A DNA stretch of 64,000 nucleotides from Paenochrobactrum gallinarii (GCF_014205685.1 NZ_JACIIU010000013.1:1-64000); one strand, 5' to 3'; positions 25,919 through 37,250 are shown, counted from the first letter of the stretch. Made by a program: numbers and translations. Notes: a model not told the origin generated them from the letters alone.

Positions 25919-26487
25919 TTGCGTTTGAAATTAATCAAATAAGCGACCGCCTGACCTGAAATTGCAATACTGCCTTTTTGCGCAGCACTAAAACTCGCGC
26001 AATCTTTTGCAAACAATATCTCTTCACCTTCAAGGTGTTGAATTATTATAGTTCCACTGGCGACAAACAAAAAAACTGGCTCTTCAAAATGTAAACGTGC
26101 TGTTTGATTATCCAGCACAATGCGCTTTACTTCATGCGTATAGGCACAACGCCGTGTCATAATGTTGAGGTCAGTGATTGTGCCGTCATTTAGTCGCGCA
26201 CTTGTATGTGCGTCAGCGGCAAAACTATATGGCTCGCTCACTTGCGAGAGTGTCGTCTCAACACCATCCACCGACAATATAATACCGTTTCCCTCCAGCA
26301 CCGCCAGCGTCCGGTCGATGTCAGGAAATACCGAGAAAGCACCATCTTGCGCAACGGTTGCTGTGGAAATACGCCAGTCAAAATTATCAACTGTTGCATC
26401 TGCCGGATGAATGGCGATTTCTATTGTCACACCACCACCGTTTTTCCACGGCATTTGCTTATGGTCACTGACACGCAAAATTTTCAT
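25915..26487 (-). CDS. hutD: HutD family protein
   Basis: Cupin-fold protein of 190 residues found in many hut operons, where it is thought to limit pathway activity. Features: MPWKNGGGVTIEIAIHP near the start and FDWRISTATVAQDGAFSVFPDIDRTLAVLEGNG, the family's core motif. It lies 58 bp after hutU, but a strong terminator (26502-26537) stands between, so it is reached only by read-through or has its own promoter. It converges on the RpiR gene with a four-base overlap. Confidence 0.9.
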   Translation of the reverse strand: MKILRVSDHKQMPWKNGGGVTIEIAIHPADATVDNFDWRISTATVAQDGAFSVFPDIDRTLAVLEGNGIILSVDGVETTLSQVSEPYSFAADAHTSARLNDGTITDLNIMTRRCAYTHEVKRIVLDNQTARLHFEEPVFLFVASGTIIIQHLEGEEILFAKDCASFSAAQKGSIAISGQAVAYLINFKRN

Positions 26488-26501
26488 CGGTGTTGCCTCT
26501 C

Positions 26502-26537
26502 AAAAAAATCTCCCGCGAGTGCGGCACTTGCGGGAGA
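26502..26537 (-). terminator. Rho-independent terminator after hutU
   Basis: Stem TCTCCCGC(G)AGTG paired with CACT(T)GCGGGAGA, 13 bp with one wobble pair and a 3-base loop, followed on the minus strand by seven T. It lies 8 bp after the hutU stop and ends the hutIHGU transcript. Confidence 0.92.
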
Positions 26538-26545
26538 AAAATATA

Positions 26546-28219
26546 TTAATTGCCGAGAATAGCAGGCAGACGAAGTCCCTGCTGTTTTGCCCAATCAAGC
26601 GCAATATCATAGCCTGCATCAGCGTGGCGCATCACACCGGTTGCCGGATCATTCCAAAGTACACGGCCAATACGCTCATCCGCATCGGCGGAACCATCGC
26701 AGCAAATCACCATGCCGGAATGCTGGCTGAAGCCCATGCCGACACCACCGCCATGATGGAGCGAAACCCATGTTGCTCCCGATGCAGTGTTGAGCAGCGC
26801 GTTGAGCAATGGCCAATCGGATACGGCATCCGAGCCATCCTGCATCGCTTCTGTTTCACGGTTAGGCGACGCCACCGAACCACTATCCAGATGATCGCGA
26901 CCGATCACAATCGGCGCTTTCAATTCGCCGTTGCGCACCATTTCGTTGAATGCAAGCCCAAGGCGATGACGATCACCCAAACCTACCCAGCAGATACGTG
27001 CTGGCAAGCCCTGAAACTCAATGCGTTCCTTCGCCATATCCAGCCAGTTATGCAGATGCTTATTATCCGGCAACAGCTCTTTAACTTTAGCATCGGTCTT
27101 GGCGATATCTTCCGGATCACCCGAAAGAGCAGCCCAACGAAAAGGCCCGACGCCACGGCAGAACAGCGGGCGGATATAGGCTGGCACAAAGCCCGGGAAT
27201 GCAAATGCATCTTCCAAGCCCTCCTCCAGCGCCATCTGACGGATATTATTACCATAATCAACGGTCGGAATACCGGCATTCCAGAAATCGAGCATGGCCT
27301 GAACCTGCACTTTCATGGAAGCTCGGGCAGCTTTTGCAACGCCTTTCGGGTCGCTTTCCTGTTTGGCGCGCCATTCGGCAACGCTCCATCCAATCGGCAA
27401 ATAGCCGTGTACCGGATCATGCGCCGAGGTCTGGTCGGTAACAATATCAGGACGCACACCACGCTTGACAAGTTCAGGGTAAATTTCTGCCGCATTGCCA
27501 ATCAGCGCAATGGATTTGGCTTCGCCTGCCTTAGTCCACTCGTCAATTTTCATTAATGCTTCATCAAGGCTATGGGTTTTTTCATCGACATAACGGGTAC
27601 GTAAACGGAAGTCAGCGCGCGTTTCATCGCATTCAACGGCCAAGCAACAAGCCCCAGCCATCACCGCAGCAAGCGGCTGTGCACCACCCATTCCGCCAAG
27701 ACCGCCGGTCAAAATCCATTTACCCTTCAGATTACCGTTATAATGCTGGCGACCAGCCTCAACAAAGGTTTCGTAAGTGCCCTGCACAATCCCTTGCGCG
27801 CCGATATAAATCCACGAACCGGCTGTCATCTGGCCATACATAGCCAAGCCTTTTTTATCCAATTCGTTGAAGTGATCCCATGTCGCCCAATGCGGCACCA
27901 AATTGGAATTGGCAATCAACACACGCGGTGCATCTTTATGAGTGCGGAACACACCAACCGGCTTGCCGGACTGCACTAGCAGGGTTTCATTGTCTTCCAA
28001 GGTTTTCAGTGTCGCGACAATCTTGTCAAAATCATCCCATGTGCGGGCGGCGCGACCAATGCCGCCATAAACCACAAGCTCATGCGGGCGCTCGGCGACA
28101 TCGGGATCAAGATTGTTCATCAGCATACGCAGCGGCGCTTCGGTAAGCCAGCTTTTTGCGTTCAATTCTGTGCCGCGCGGTGCGCGCACATCGCGCTCAT
28201 TGTGACGTGGATTGGACAT
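26546..28219 (-). CDS. hutU: Urocanate hydratase
   Basis: Second step of histidine breakdown: urocanate plus water to imidazolonepropionate, using bound NAD. 557 residues, the usual family length. Typical stretches: [36 protein letters not shown]-like region, [21 protein letters not shown], the conserved [15 protein letters not shown] and the NAD-site [17 protein letters not shown]. It is the last enzyme gene of the leftward hutI-H-G-U operon. Confidence 0.96.
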   Translation of the reverse strand: MSNPRHNERDVRAPRGTELNAKSWLTEAPLRMLMNNLDPDVAERPHELVVYGGIGRAARTWDDFDKIVATLKTLEDNETLLVQSGKPVGVFRTHKDAPRVLIANSNLVPHWATWDHFNELDKKGLAMYGQMTAGSWIYIGAQGIVQGTYETFVEAGRQHYNGNLKGKWILTGGLGGMGGAQPLAAVMAGACCLAVECDETRADFRLRTRYVDEKTHSLDEALMKIDEWTKAGEAKSIALIGNAAEIYPELVKRGVRPDIVTDQTSAHDPVHGYLPIGWSVAEWRAKQESDPKGVAKAARASMKVQVQAMLDFWNAGIPTVDYGNNIRQMALEEGLEDAFAFPGFVPAYIRPLFCRGVGPFRWAALSGDPEDIAKTDAKVKELLPDNKHLHNWLDMAKERIEFQGLPARICWVGLGDRHRLGLAFNEMVRNGELKAPIVIGRDHLDSGSVASPNRETEAMQDGSDAVSDWPLLNALLNTASGATWVSLHHGGGVGMGFSQHSGMVICCDGSADADERIGRVLWNDPATGVMRHADAGYDIALDWAKQQGLRLPAILGN

Positions 28220-28239
28220 GTTTTCCCCTTGTTTAAATT

Positions 28240-29034
28240 TTAAAGCTTGGCCGCTACGTCTTCAATGCGTTGCAGCAATGTTTTAAGATGGACGCGCAAA
28301 CGCTCTGCCTTGGCTTCGTCATAGGCAAAAGGCAGACTTTCCGAGGTTAAATGGGTCTTTTGCGCGAGCTCCATCTGGATAGCATGCACGCGATTTTGCG
28401 GCTGGCCGTAATAACGTGTTGTCCAGCCACCTTTAAAGCGACCGTTCAAAATTGAGCTATAGCCGCTGGCTTTACCGGTCACATCCACGGCGATAGCTTC
28501 AATTTCCGCAGCGCAGGTTTTGCCCATATCAGTGCCGATATTGAAATCCGGCAGCGTACCTTCAAACAAAAACGGAATATGGGAGCGGATGGAATGGCAA
28601 TCATAGACAATTGCAATGCCGTGAATGTTTTTAACCCGCTCAATTTCAGCCGCAAAAGCATCGTGATAAGGCTTATGAAACCGGCTTAGACGATCCTGAA
28701 TATCATCTGAATTCGGCTCCTCGCCTTCTTTCCAGATGGCAAGATCATCAAAATCCGTGGTCGGGATCAAGCTGGTTGTATTCTGTCCCGGATAAAGGCT
28801 CACACCTTCAGGATCACGATTGGCATCAATGCAATAGCGATGAAACGTTGCACGCACTGTCGTGGCATTTTCCAACAAGCCGTCATAGAGCTTGTGAATA
28901 TGCCAATCCGTATCGGCAAGAATACGGCCATTATCATTAAGCCTTGCCCATATATCATCCGGCACATTCGTGCCGGTATGAGGCAAACCGATTATGACCG
29001 GCGATGAGCCTTGTTTAACCTCAAAGGCTTGCAT
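28240..29034 (-). CDS. hutG: N-formylglutamate deformylase
   Basis: Last step of the five-step pathway: N-formylglutamate to glutamate and formate. 264 residues of the N-formylglutamate amidohydrolase family: [12 protein letters not shown] near residue 20, [22 protein letters not shown], and [16 protein letters not shown] as zinc-site elements. It lies 2 bp after hutH and 20 bp before hutU. Together with hutF it shows the formylglutamate route rather than the one-step formiminoglutamase route. Confidence 0.94.
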   Translation of the reverse strand: MQAFEVKQGSSPVIIGLPHTGTNVPDDIWARLNDNGRILADTDWHIHKLYDGLLENATTVRATFHRYCIDANRDPEGVSLYPGQNTTSLIPTTDFDDLAIWKEGEEPNSDDIQDRLSRFHKPYHDAFAAEIERVKNIHGIAIVYDCHSIRSHIPFLFEGTLPDFNIGTDMGKTCAAEIEAIAVDVTGKASGYSSILNGRFKGGWTTRYYGQPQNRVHAIQMELAQKTHLTSESLPFAYDEAKAERLRVHLKTLLQRIEDVAAKL

Positions 29035-29036
29035 GT

Positions 29037-30572
29037 TTAAGCCTCCAAGGATGGCAGAATGCCAGTGCTGATGCTGGCGTTCAGTGAACCATCGGCAACA
29101 ACGGCTGTTGCAGCTTCAAGGTCATTTGCCATGTAGCGATCAATATCGAGTGTCGGCACTTTAGCACGCAAAGCAGCCATCGCGTTTTTCAGTTCAGGGC
29201 TGGTTTCCAGTGGTCCGCGCAGCTCCACACCAAGAGCACCGCTCAAAGCTTCAATGCCGATAATGGCATTAAGATTATCGGTCATTTGCAGCAAGCGACG
29301 CGCACCATGACAAGCCATCGAAACATGATCTTCCTGATTGGCAGAAGTCGGGGTAGAATCCACCGACGCCGGATGTGCCATCTGCTTATTTTCGCTCATC
29401 AAGGCGGCTGAAGTGACTTCGGCAATCATCAGACCGGAATTAAGACCCGGTTTTTTAGCCAAAAAGGCTGGCAAACCAAAAGACAGCGCCGGATCAACCA
29501 AAAGCGCAATACGGCGCTGCGCAATTGCACCAATTTCGCAAATCGCCAAAGCGATCTGATCCGCAGCAAAGGCCACCGGTTCGGCATGGAAATTACCGCC
29601 GGAAATCACACTATCATCGGAAAGCACAAGCGGATTATCGGTAACCGCATTCGCTTCAATTTCAAGGCTGCGGGCAGCCTGACGCAAAATATCAAGACAT
29701 GCGCCATCCACCTGCGGCTGACAACGAATGCAATAAGGATCTTGTACGCGCTGATCACCTTGCAGATGGCTGTCACGAATAACCGAACCGGCCAGCAATT
29801 GGCGCAAAGCTGATGCGGTATCAATCTGCCCCTGATGACCACGCAATGTATGAATATCCGGATGGAATGGCGCGGTGGACCCCATAGCGGCATCGGTAGA
29901 CAGCGCGCCGGTAATCAATGCTGATTGTAACGCACGATGCGCACGGAAAAGTCCTGCAAGCGCTAAAGCCGTTGAGGTCTGGGTGCCGTTAATCAGCGCC
30001 AAACCTTCCTTGGCGGCCAACACAACAGGGGTAAGCCCTGCTTTTTTCAAAGCATCTGCACCGGAAAGGCGCGCGCCTTGATAAAAAGCTTCACCTTCGC
30101 CGATCATCACCGCAGCCATATGGGCAAGCGGTGCCAAATCACCGGAAGCACCCACTGAACCCTTGGCAGGGATCATCGGATGCACACCTTTTTCCAGCAT
30201 GCCCTCAATTAAGGTGATGAGCTCAAGACGTACACCGGATGCACCGCGACCAAGCGAGATAAGCTTCAGCGCCATAATCAGGCGTACAACGTCTTGGCTT
30301 AGCGGCTCACCCACGCCACAGCAATGCGACAAGATCAGGTTGCGTTGCAGCGTTGCTACATCTTCCGGCGCGATACGGATGGAGGCCAGCTTACCAAAGC
30401 CGGTATTAATGCCATAAACCGGTGCGTCACCAGCCGCGATTTCGGCAATACGATTGGCAGCTTTTTCGATAACGCCATGAAAAGACGTATCAATGCGTAC
30501 GCTTAAATTTTCACGATAAATTTTCTCAAGATTTCCAAGAGAAACATTGCCGGGTATGAGAACGAGAGTCAT
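29037..30572 (-). CDS. hutH: Histidine ammonia-lyase
   Basis: First step: histidine to trans-urocanate and ammonia. 511 residues from the ATG at 30572, which has GGAGC just upstream; the frame stays open to 30773 but homology begins here. The Ala142-Ser143-Gly144 triad in [12 protein letters not shown] forms the MIO cofactor. The active-site Tyr53 ([10 protein letters not shown]) and the C-terminal [15 protein letters not shown] are present. It lies 40 bp after hutI and 2 bp before hutG. Confidence 0.96.
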   Translation of the reverse strand: MTLVLIPGNVSLGNLEKIYRENLSVRIDTSFHGVIEKAANRIAEIAAGDAPVYGINTGFGKLASIRIAPEDVATLQRNLILSHCCGVGEPLSQDVVRLIMALKLISLGRGASGVRLELITLIEGMLEKGVHPMIPAKGSVGASGDLAPLAHMAAVMIGEGEAFYQGARLSGADALKKAGLTPVVLAAKEGLALINGTQTSTALALAGLFRAHRALQSALITGALSTDAAMGSTAPFHPDIHTLRGHQGQIDTASALRQLLAGSVIRDSHLQGDQRVQDPYCIRCQPQVDGACLDILRQAARSLEIEANAVTDNPLVLSDDSVISGGNFHAEPVAFAADQIALAICEIGAIAQRRIALLVDPALSFGLPAFLAKKPGLNSGLMIAEVTSAALMSENKQMAHPASVDSTPTSANQEDHVSMACHGARRLLQMTDNLNAIIGIEALSGALGVELRGPLETSPELKNAMAALRAKVPTLDIDRYMANDLEAATAVVADGSLNASISTGILPSLEA

Positions 30573-30612
30573 CTGTTGCTCCATCGGGGACAATGCCCAC
30601 GGGTTATGAAAA

Positions 30613-31836
30613 TTAAATCTGACCTTTGAAAATCCGCTTCCAAAGCGGATTGAAACCGATGCGGTAAACAAGCTCTGCCGGACGCTCGACATCCCAAATG
30701 GCAATGTCGGCATCTTTGCCGGTCTCAAGCGTGCCGGTTTGCGCCAATACGCCCAGTGCGCGCGCTGCCTCACGCGTCACACCGGCAATGCATTCATCCA
30801 CGGTCATACGGAAAAGTGTGGCACCCATATTCATGGTTAAAAGCAGCGATGTCAGTGGCGATGTGCCTGGATTATTATCGGTCGCCAGCGCCATTTTTGT
30901 GCCAGCGGCACGGAAAAGCTCAACCGGCGGCTTTTGTGTTTCGCGGATGAAGTAATATGCCCCCGGCAACAAAACGGCGACGGTTCCGGCTTGCGCCATC
31001 GCTTTCGCACCAGCTTCATCGGTATATTCCAGATGATCAGCAGAAAGCGCCTGATATGAAGCCGCTAATGCTGCCCCATGTAAATTCGACAACTGATCGG
31101 CATGGAGCTTGACTGGCAGATTGTAGGTTTTAGCGGCATCAAAAACCCGTGCCATTTCATCCGGCAAAAAGGCAATACCTTCACAAAAGCCGTCAACCGC
31201 ATCTGCCAGTTTTTCAGCAGCAATATGCGGCAACATATCATTGATGATTTTATCAATATAGGCCTGCTTATCACCGTTCATTTCCGGCGGCAAAGCATGT
31301 GCGCCCAAGAAAGTCGTGCGCACAGCAACATGTCGTTTTTCACCAAGTTTTCGCGCCGCACGCAGTGCTTTCATTTCGTTTTCAGCATCCAGCCCATAAC
31401 CGGATTTGATCTCAATCGTTGTCACACCTTCAGCAATCAATGCATCCAGACGTGGAAGGCTCTCTTGCACCAGATCATCTTCACTTGCGGCACGTAAATT
31501 TTTAACCGATGAAACAATGCCCCCGCCAGCACGCGCAACCTCTTCATAAGTTGCACCGTTAAGGCGCAATTCAAACTCATGTGCGCGATTACCCGCATGC
31601 ACCAGATGCGTATGACAATCAATCAGACCAGGCGTAATCAAACGCCCCTGACAATTGATTGTTTCAAAATCAGCAAATTCAGACGGTAATTCGCCCAATG
31701 CACCCGCATAGGCAATTTTGCCATCGCGCACAGCAAGTGCCGCATCTTCAATCAAGCCCGGACCACTTAGCTTTTCTGCAAGTGTAATCATGCGCGCATT
31801 GATTAAAACGAAGTCGGATTTCTTTGCCATCAGCAT
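30613..31836 (-). CDS. hutI: Imidazolonepropionase
   Basis: Third step: opens imidazolonepropionate to N-formimino-glutamate. 407 residues from the ATG at 31836; AGGGGAAGAGAG precedes it and the longer frame to 31983 crosses hutF. Metal-dependent amidohydrolase motifs: [45 protein letters not shown] and [12 protein letters not shown]. First gene of the leftward hut operon, divergent from hutF across a 130-bp promoter region with a HutC-like palindrome. Confidence 0.94.
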   Translation of the reverse strand: MLMAKKSDFVLINARMITLAEKLSGPGLIEDAALAVRDGKIAYAGALGELPSEFADFETINCQGRLITPGLIDCHTHLVHAGNRAHEFELRLNGATYEEVARAGGGIVSSVKNLRAASEDDLVQESLPRLDALIAEGVTTIEIKSGYGLDAENEMKALRAARKLGEKRHVAVRTTFLGAHALPPEMNGDKQAYIDKIINDMLPHIAAEKLADAVDGFCEGIAFLPDEMARVFDAAKTYNLPVKLHADQLSNLHGAALAASYQALSADHLEYTDEAGAKAMAQAGTVAVLLPGAYYFIRETQKPPVELFRAAGTKMALATDNNPGTSPLTSLLLTMNMGATLFRMTVDECIAGVTREAARALGVLAQTGTLETGKDADIAIWDVERPAELVYRIGFNPLWKRIFKGQI

Positions 31837-31855
31837 TTTTCTCTCTTCCCCTGAC

Positions 31856-31875
31856 TGTACATAATGTATATACAT
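31856..31875. promoter_or_regulatory. HutC-type operator between hutI and hutF
   Basis: ATGTATATACAT at 31864-31875 is a perfect 12-bp palindrome, and TGTACA at 31856-31861 is a second short one. GntR/HutC repressors bind TGTA-N2-TACA-like sites. It lies about 30 bp upstream of hutI and 90 bp upstream of hutF, suited to repress both. Confidence 0.6.
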
Positions 31876-31966
31876 AATAATCAAGCCGCCAAGAGGAAAA
31901 ACGTACAAAATTACATTTAGTTGAAAAACAAACGGGAAAACCAAGCGGCAAGAGGAGTTTTGTTCT

Positions 31967-33334
31967 ATGTCGGCAAGCGCCACTCATGCGAGCACTATCC
32001 ATGCAAGCCAAGCTCTGTTGCCAAACGGCTGGGCACAAAATATGCGCCTCACCATTGCCGGCGGCAAGATAAGCAACATCGAAACTGATGTAGAAGCTCA
32101 GGCTCATGACGAGCGCCATCATGTCATTCTCAGCGGCATGCCGAACATTCACAGTCATGCGTTTCAATATGGCATGGCAGGGCTTGCCGAAAAGCGCGGA
32201 AGCTCTGCCGACAGTTTCTGGAGCTGGCGCGAAATCATGTATAAGTTTGCGCTGGCCATGTCGCCCGATCAAGCGCGAACAGTCGCGCTGCGCCTTTATA
32301 TCGAGATGCTGGAGGCAGGTTTCACCCGCGTTGGAGAGTTTCATTATCTTCATCACGACCGCGACGGCAGGCCTTATGCCAATAATTCCGAAATGGCCGA
32401 CCAGATTGTTTCCGCTGCGCAAACAGCCGGTATCGGCCTCACACTGCTGCCCGTATTCTATGCTCATTCCGGTTTTGGCGGCAGCGCTCCCAATGAAGGC
32501 CAGCGCCGTTTCATCAATAATGAGACAAGTTTTGCGCGCCTCATGGAAGGCTGCCAAAAATCCTTATCCCTTATTGACGGTGCTGTTTTGGGCGTTGCTC
32601 CCCATAGTTTGCGCGCCGTCACACCGGATGAATTGAACTTTGCCGCACAGCTTTTGCCCGATGCGCCGGTGCATATTCATATTGCCGAGCAGGTTAAAGA
32701 AGTTGAAGATTGCATCGCATGGTCAGGGCAGAGACCAGTAGAATGGCTGTTAAACCATCAGGACCTATCATCCCGCTGGTGCCTTATTCATGCAACCCAC
32801 ATGAGTGAGGCAGAAACAAAAGGCGTTGCAAATGCAGGTGCAATTGCCGGTCTATGCCCTGTAACCGAGGCCAATTTGGGTGACGGCACATTCAACGCCC
32901 CATGCTTTCATGAGCATGGCGGGCAGTTCGGCATTGGCTCTGATTCCAATGTGCTGATCGGCATTGGTGACGAATTGCGCCAATATGAATATTCACAGCG
33001 CCTGCAACATCGCGCCCGCAATGTGCTGGCACCAAGTGAAGGCTCCACCGGACGCGCTGTGTTTGATGGAGCCGTTCAAGGTGGCAATATTTCAATGGGA
33101 CGCGCTCAAGACGGCTTAAAAACCGGCGCATCTGCCGACTTTATCTCGCTCGACATGCAGCGTTTACCTGACACGAAGGGCGATACTATTCTTGACGCCT
33201 GGATTTTCGCTGGTCGCGCAAGCGTTTCCGATGTCTGGGTACGCGGCAAAAAACAGGTGGAAAATGGCCGCCACGAAATGCGCGATGAGGCCGAGCGTGC
33301 ATTCCAGCAAACAATACGTGAGCTGTTGAATTAA
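31967..33334 (+). CDS. hutF: Formimidoylglutamate deiminase
   Basis: Fourth step: formiminoglutamate to N-formylglutamate and ammonia. 455 residues, amidohydrolase superfamily, with the metal site [16 protein letters not shown], the conserved [38 protein letters not shown] and [11 protein letters not shown]. Divergent from hutI. The hutC gene follows 6 bp after its stop on the other strand. Confidence 0.94.
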   Translation: MSASATHASTIHASQALLPNGWAQNMRLTIAGGKISNIETDVEAQAHDERHHVILSGMPNIHSHAFQYGMAGLAEKRGSSADSFWSWREIMYKFALAMSPDQARTVALRLYIEMLEAGFTRVGEFHYLHHDRDGRPYANNSEMADQIVSAAQTAGIGLTLLPVFYAHSGFGGSAPNEGQRRFINNETSFARLMEGCQKSLSLIDGAVLGVAPHSLRAVTPDELNFAAQLLPDAPVHIHIAEQVKEVEDCIAWSGQRPVEWLLNHQDLSSRWCLIHATHMSEAETKGVANAGAIAGLCPVTEANLGDGTFNAPCFHEHGGQFGIGSDSNVLIGIGDELRQYEYSQRLQHRARNVLAPSEGSTGRAVFDGAVQGGNISMGRAQDGLKTGASADFISLDMQRLPDTKGDTILDAWIFAGRASVSDVWVRGKKQVENGRHEMRDEAERAFQQTIRELLN

Positions 33335-33340
33335 ACAGGC

Positions 33341-34093
33341 TCACGCATTGACTTGCGGAAAAGACCCGAGATTAGAGGAGAAAACACCTGTAATCTCGTG
33401 TCCGAGACCCGGATAAATGATATCCACATCGGTGATCAGCTCCGCACGGTGCCATGTGCGCCGGTTAAGCTTCAAACAAGCCGCATTGGTTTCAATGCCA
33501 AGTATGCCCGCTAATGTGGTATCGGCATTGATCGCACGAATAGTGTGCTTGGCTTCATTCCACGGAATATGGCCAAGCAACCATGTGCCGGGCGGCGTCT
33601 CTTCAAATGTTTCCGCCGCCACTTCCGGCACTTTTACCAAGGAAATGATGCGGTCTTCATAAGCTTCAGGCTTTTCATTAACGATATGCAGGCACAAAAT
33701 GCGTAAAATCTTGTGATCAGTCGCAAGCTGCAATTCTTTCGCTTTTGCCGGTGCGATACGTTCTTCACGGCGCAGCAAAATTTCATGGCGATATTGCTGG
33801 CCGGTCTCCTTTGCTTCTTTGGCAAAGTCACGGATCTGCATAAACATCACACTATCCGCCTGCGGCGCGGAGACGAATGAACCTGCTTTGCGGCGACGAT
33901 TGATCAATCCACGCTCGGCAAGGCGCGATAAAACGCGATTAACGGTCATGCGGGAGCACTGATATTGCTCCATAAAATCACTTTCGCTTGGGATTTTATC
34001 ACCCGGCGCCCAATGGCCATTGATGATATTTTCTTCAATATCTTTTTGAATTTGCTCTGAAAGACTGACCGGAGCATTATTTTCCTGGCTCAA
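33341..34093 (-). CDS. hutC: Histidine utilisation repressor
   Basis: GntR-family regulator of the HutC subgroup, 250 residues. N-terminal winged helix about 12-78 (DKIPSESDFMEQYQCSRMTVNRVLSRLAERGLINRR). UTRA effector domain about 95-240 (REERIAPAKAKELQL; GTWLLGHIPWNEAKHTIRA), which binds urocanate in known HutC proteins. It faces hutF tail to tail. A degenerate TGTA-type site (34191-34203) lies about 100 bp upstream and may allow self-control. Confidence 0.92.
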   Translation of the reverse strand: MSQENNAPVSLSEQIQKDIEENIINGHWAPGDKIPSESDFMEQYQCSRMTVNRVLSRLAERGLINRRRKAGSFVSAPQADSVMFMQIRDFAKEAKETGQQYRHEILLRREERIAPAKAKELQLATDHKILRILCLHIVNEKPEAYEDRIISLVKVPEVAAETFEETPPGTWLLGHIPWNEAKHTIRAINADTTLAGILGIETNAACLKLNRRTWHRAELITDVDIIYPGLGHEITGVFSSNLGSFPQVNA

Positions 34094-34190
34094 ACTGCAC
34101 CTTCGTCACTTTCAGCAAAGTGCTGATTTCAAACACAATAATATAATCATCTTACTTTATATATCTCATATCAAGATGACCAATGTCTTT

Positions 34191-34203
34191 TTGTATAGAC
34201 TAT
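34191..34203. promoter_or_regulatory. Possible HutC site upstream of hutC
   Basis: TTGTATAGACTAT contains TGTATAGAC, resembling half of a HutC operator. It is asymmetric and about 100 bp before the hutC start, so the call is weak. Confidence 0.3.
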
Positions 34204-34232
34204 TATCTCCGATGCAAGCAACAAACCACATA

Positions 34233-34257
34233 TAAAAAAGCGGCCTCTAAAGGCCGC
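34233..34257 (-). terminator. Rho-independent terminator of the DmpA-type gene
   Basis: Perfect 7-bp stem GCGGCCT/AGGCCGC with loop CTAA, followed on the minus strand by six T. It lies 19 bp after the aminopeptidase stop. Confidence 0.92.
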
Positions 34258-34275
34258 CTTCCTATTTTCAAACTA

Positions 34276-35460
34276 TTATTTAGCGTCCAGACGATTATAT
34301 TTTTTCATCACATCGACAAGACGATCATGCGGGATAGCGAAAGACACATTGTCATCGCGCCCCTTCATTGTTTCAGCCGCAATCATCGCGTTTACAATGG
34401 CTTCTTCAGTTGCCAGAGCTGCTGCCTGAATAAGCGGATCCATCTTATTATTTGATACCATTTCAAGTTTGGTATTTTCTTCACGGCTATAGGCTTCTGG
34501 GTTGCCGGTCGAGAAACTGATGAAAATATCACCGCTACCATTGCCGCCAAAACCACCAACACGGCCAATGCCGATTGGCACACGACGTGCCAAACGCTTC
34601 AGCTGTTGCGGCAACAAGGGCGCATCCGTTGCAACCACCACGATGATGGAACCGGATTCCTCACGCGTCCACGAGGTGTCCGGCATCATGTCGGTGATTT
34701 CCTGCCCAACCGGCACACCGGCAATCAGCAAATCTTTGCGCGAACCGAAATTGCCCTGCACCAGAACGCCAACCGTATAGCCACCCTGTTCATCACTGAG
34801 CTTACGTGATGATGTACCGGTACCACCTTTAAAATTGAAGAGGTTCATACCGGTGCCGCCACCGACATTGCCTTCGGCAATTTTGCCACTGGTCGCATTA
34901 TCAAGCGCTGCATAAACATGCTCTTTTTTCACATGCATGCCGTTAATATCGTTGAGAATGCCATCCCATGTTTCTGCAACAACCGGCAACAGCCAGTAGA
35001 GATCTCTGAAATGCGGCCCTGTCAGATCATTATCGGCAAGCCATGAGACTACCGAATCCCGCACGACCCCGACACTATGCGTATTGGTGATGGTAATCGG
35101 CCCCTCCAGAAAACCGCTTTCCTCCACCCATGTTGTACCAGTCATTTCACCGTTACCATTTAAGGAATACCAGCCGGAAAAGACCGGATTGAAGGTTTTA
35201 CCTCGTGGCAAAATAGCCGTCACACCTGTGCGGACAGGCCCCTTACCAACTTCGATTTTACCTTCGCCTTCGATGATGGTGGAATAGCCAACCGTCACAC
35301 CCTCAACGTCAGTAATCGCATTATTAGGACCTGTTTCACCTGTAAATGGTATGCCGAGATCTCGTGCACGGGGCTTATCTTCTGCATATGCTGTAGAAAT
35401 AGTGCTCACCAATATAGCTCCATAAACCGCACTCAAGAGTGCAGACTTCAACTTTATCAT
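34276..35460 (-). CDS. P1-family aminopeptidase, DmpA / BapA type
   Basis: Exported N-terminal nucleophile hydrolase, 394 residues. ATG 35460 has GGGAGGAGTTACC upstream. Signal peptide about 1-27 (cleavage near AYA-E). Family features: GPNNAITDVEGVTVGYSTI, TGVTAILPRG, GMNLFNFKGGTGTSSRKL and GNFGSRKDLLIAGVPVG, and a C-terminal DPLIQAAALATEEAIVNAM. Members self-cleave at a Ser and release D-amino acids or beta-peptide residues. Own promoter and terminator. It may supply amino acids from peptides in the periplasm. Confidence 0.87.
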   Translation of the reverse strand: MIKLKSALLSAVYGAILVSTISTAYAEDKPRARDLGIPFTGETGPNNAITDVEGVTVGYSTIIEGEGKIEVGKGPVRTGVTAILPRGKTFNPVFSGWYSLNGNGEMTGTTWVEESGFLEGPITITNTHSVGVVRDSVVSWLADNDLTGPHFRDLYWLLPVVAETWDGILNDINGMHVKKEHVYAALDNATSGKIAEGNVGGGTGMNLFNFKGGTGTSSRKLSDEQGGYTVGVLVQGNFGSRKDLLIAGVPVGQEITDMMPDTSWTREESGSIIVVVATDAPLLPQQLKRLARRVPIGIGRVGGFGGNGSGDIFISFSTGNPEAYSREENTKLEMVSNNKMDPLIQAAALATEEAIVNAMIAAETMKGRDDNVSFAIPHDRLVDVMKKYNRLDAK

Positions 35461-35730
35461 GGTAACTCCTCCCATTGATGACTGCTTTAAAAATCAATAT
35501 CATGATAAGCAGACTCAACTATTAAAGCACCACAATACTATTCTAGCAATAGATCAAAAAACTGAAAAAAATTATTTACTTAGAAAAATCGCCTTACAAC
35601 GTAAGAAGACAGATCAAATAATCTCTTACCAGTAATTTTATTATATACTGTCAGAACAGCAATAGATTTGATTAAAGTAGTTTGCCAACGAACAAAATTT
35701 TAAAAACGGCCAGCATTAACTTTCTCAACC

Positions 35731-35760
35731 CAAAAACAATCTGATAGAACTCAGATTGTT
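35731..35760 (-). terminator. Terminator overlapping the MFS stop codon
   Basis: Perfect 10-bp stem AACAATCTGA/TCAGATTGTT with loop TAGAAC; its right arm includes the last codons of the MFS gene. On the minus strand TTTTT follows the hairpin. Confidence 0.88.
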
Positions 35761-37046
35761 TGCTCATTTTCAGGCAAAACCACATGCACGGCATCATTTT
35801 TCTCGTTCTCAACGGCGCCCTGTATCATTTCATCTGTCACACGCAATTCTGCACCAACCGGTGAATAAGGCGTAGCCGGCGCAAATGGTGCGGCTGGTGT
35901 CGATTCCGGCCGCGCACCACGTCGCCACATGAAGAAACCAATCATCAGCACATTAAGAAGGCCAAGCGACCAGAAAAGCCCTAATGGCCCCATCAATGCC
36001 ATAACCGGCGAAATAATGAGCGGACTGATCGCACAGCCCACTGAGTTAATCAGCAACAAACCCTGGATCATCCGCACCAACGCATCTGACGAGGTACTAT
36101 CCGCCGCAAAACTAACAGCAACCGGATAAATCGCAAAAATAGCGCCGCCCAGCAAAAAGAATACCACAATCAGAAAAGGTGAATTTTGCGGCAAAGTGAT
36201 TACCAAGGCAGACAACAGAGCACAGGCAACACTTAGCGTAATCAATACAATGCGGCGATCGCGCCTGTCAGACCAGCGCCCCACCGGATATTGCAGCACC
36301 ATTGCACCGAAAATCACACTCGCCATCATCGTACCAATTTCACTGGTTTCAAGGCCAGCACGTTGCAGATACAAAGGAAACAAAGAATAAACGGCGGCGA
36401 TTGCAATACCGGATCCAAAACAGCCGATTACACCACTTGGTGTCATACGCAACAAATCTAACGGGTTAAGTGCTTCAACGCGCTCAACAACCGGTGTGAC
36501 ACGCGGCAATATCACAATGGGGAGCACAGAAAGTGAAATAAGAATGGCCGCCGCCATAAACGGGATGACGGCTCCCATTGCGTCCGCAGTACCCAATGCT
36601 AATTGACCAAGCATACCGGAGCCGTATAACGCAATCATATAGAGTGCCAGAATACGGCCGCGCATTTTCTGATCAGCAGCTAATAACAACCAGCTTTCAA
36701 TAACCAGATAAATACCAATTGCCGCCCAACCATAAAGAAAGCGCAGGCTGAGCCAAAACCAGACATCAAAATACATGCCTTGCAACAACACACTCACCGT
36801 AATGAGCGATGCAAAGCTACTATAAGCACGTATATGCCCGATACGGGCAATCAGCCGATCATGAAAAATAGCACCTACCGTCAGACCGATAAAATAAGAG
36901 GATGACACAATACCGATCATCGTCTCGGATATGCCTGCACTATCCAGTCGCAACGTTGTCAATGATGACAAGAAACCATTGCCTATACTGACAATGAACA
37001 ACCCTAAGAGCGGAGCGAGTATCATCGCAATCACTTGCGCAGACAT
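35751..37046 (-). CDS. MFS transporter, YcaD-like
   Basis: Inner-membrane transporter of 431 residues with about twelve hydrophobic segments and a soluble tail (after about 370, rich in Pro/Ala, then acidic). Features: GFLSSLTTLRLDSAGISETMIGIVSSSYFIGLTVGAI, RIGHIRAYSSF and the middle-loop QYPVGRWSDRRDRR. It resembles the YcaD group; the cargo is unknown. AGAGG stands before the ATG. It is between the aminopeptidase and an M20 hydrolase, all leftward but with their own spacing. Confidence 0.83.
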   Translation of the reverse strand: MSAQVIAMILAPLLGLFIVSIGNGFLSSLTTLRLDSAGISETMIGIVSSSYFIGLTVGAIFHDRLIARIGHIRAYSSFASLITVSVLLQGMYFDVWFWLSLRFLYGWAAIGIYLVIESWLLLAADQKMRGRILALYMIALYGSGMLGQLALGTADAMGAVIPFMAAAILISLSVLPIVILPRVTPVVERVEALNPLDLLRMTPSGVIGCFGSGIAIAAVYSLFPLYLQRAGLETSEIGTMMASVIFGAMVLQYPVGRWSDRRDRRIVLITLSVACALLSALVITLPQNSPFLIVVFFLLGGAIFAIYPVAVSFAADSTSSDALVRMIQGLLLINSVGCAISPLIISPVMALMGPLGLFWSLGLLNVLMIGFFMWRRGARPESTPAAPFAPATPYSPVGAELRVTDEMIQGAVENEKNDAVHVVLPENEQTI

Positions 37047-37250
37047 TTAAACCTCTGATGGCACTTAATTTTACAAACTATTCAACCCGACTATCAGGCA
37101 AATCATATAGTTTTTATGATAAATCAAGCATAATTTTGATGAAACGGGGCAAACCTATATCCGCAAAGAATTCAGCTTTTCATTTCCATCAAAAGAGACT
37201 GTTTCTACCGCTATATCTGCGCTTCATATATGTGTTTCATATCTGGGTTA

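Noticed and set aside
26411-27556. Long rightward reading frame (381 residues) opposite hutU
   Set aside because: It lies antisense to the highly conserved hutU gene, has low-complexity His/Arg/Cys-rich text and no domain; it is a codon-bias shadow.
31748-32557. Leftward reading frame (269 residues) across hutI and hutF
   Set aside because: It overlaps two well-supported genes and the promoter between them, with no recognisable domain.
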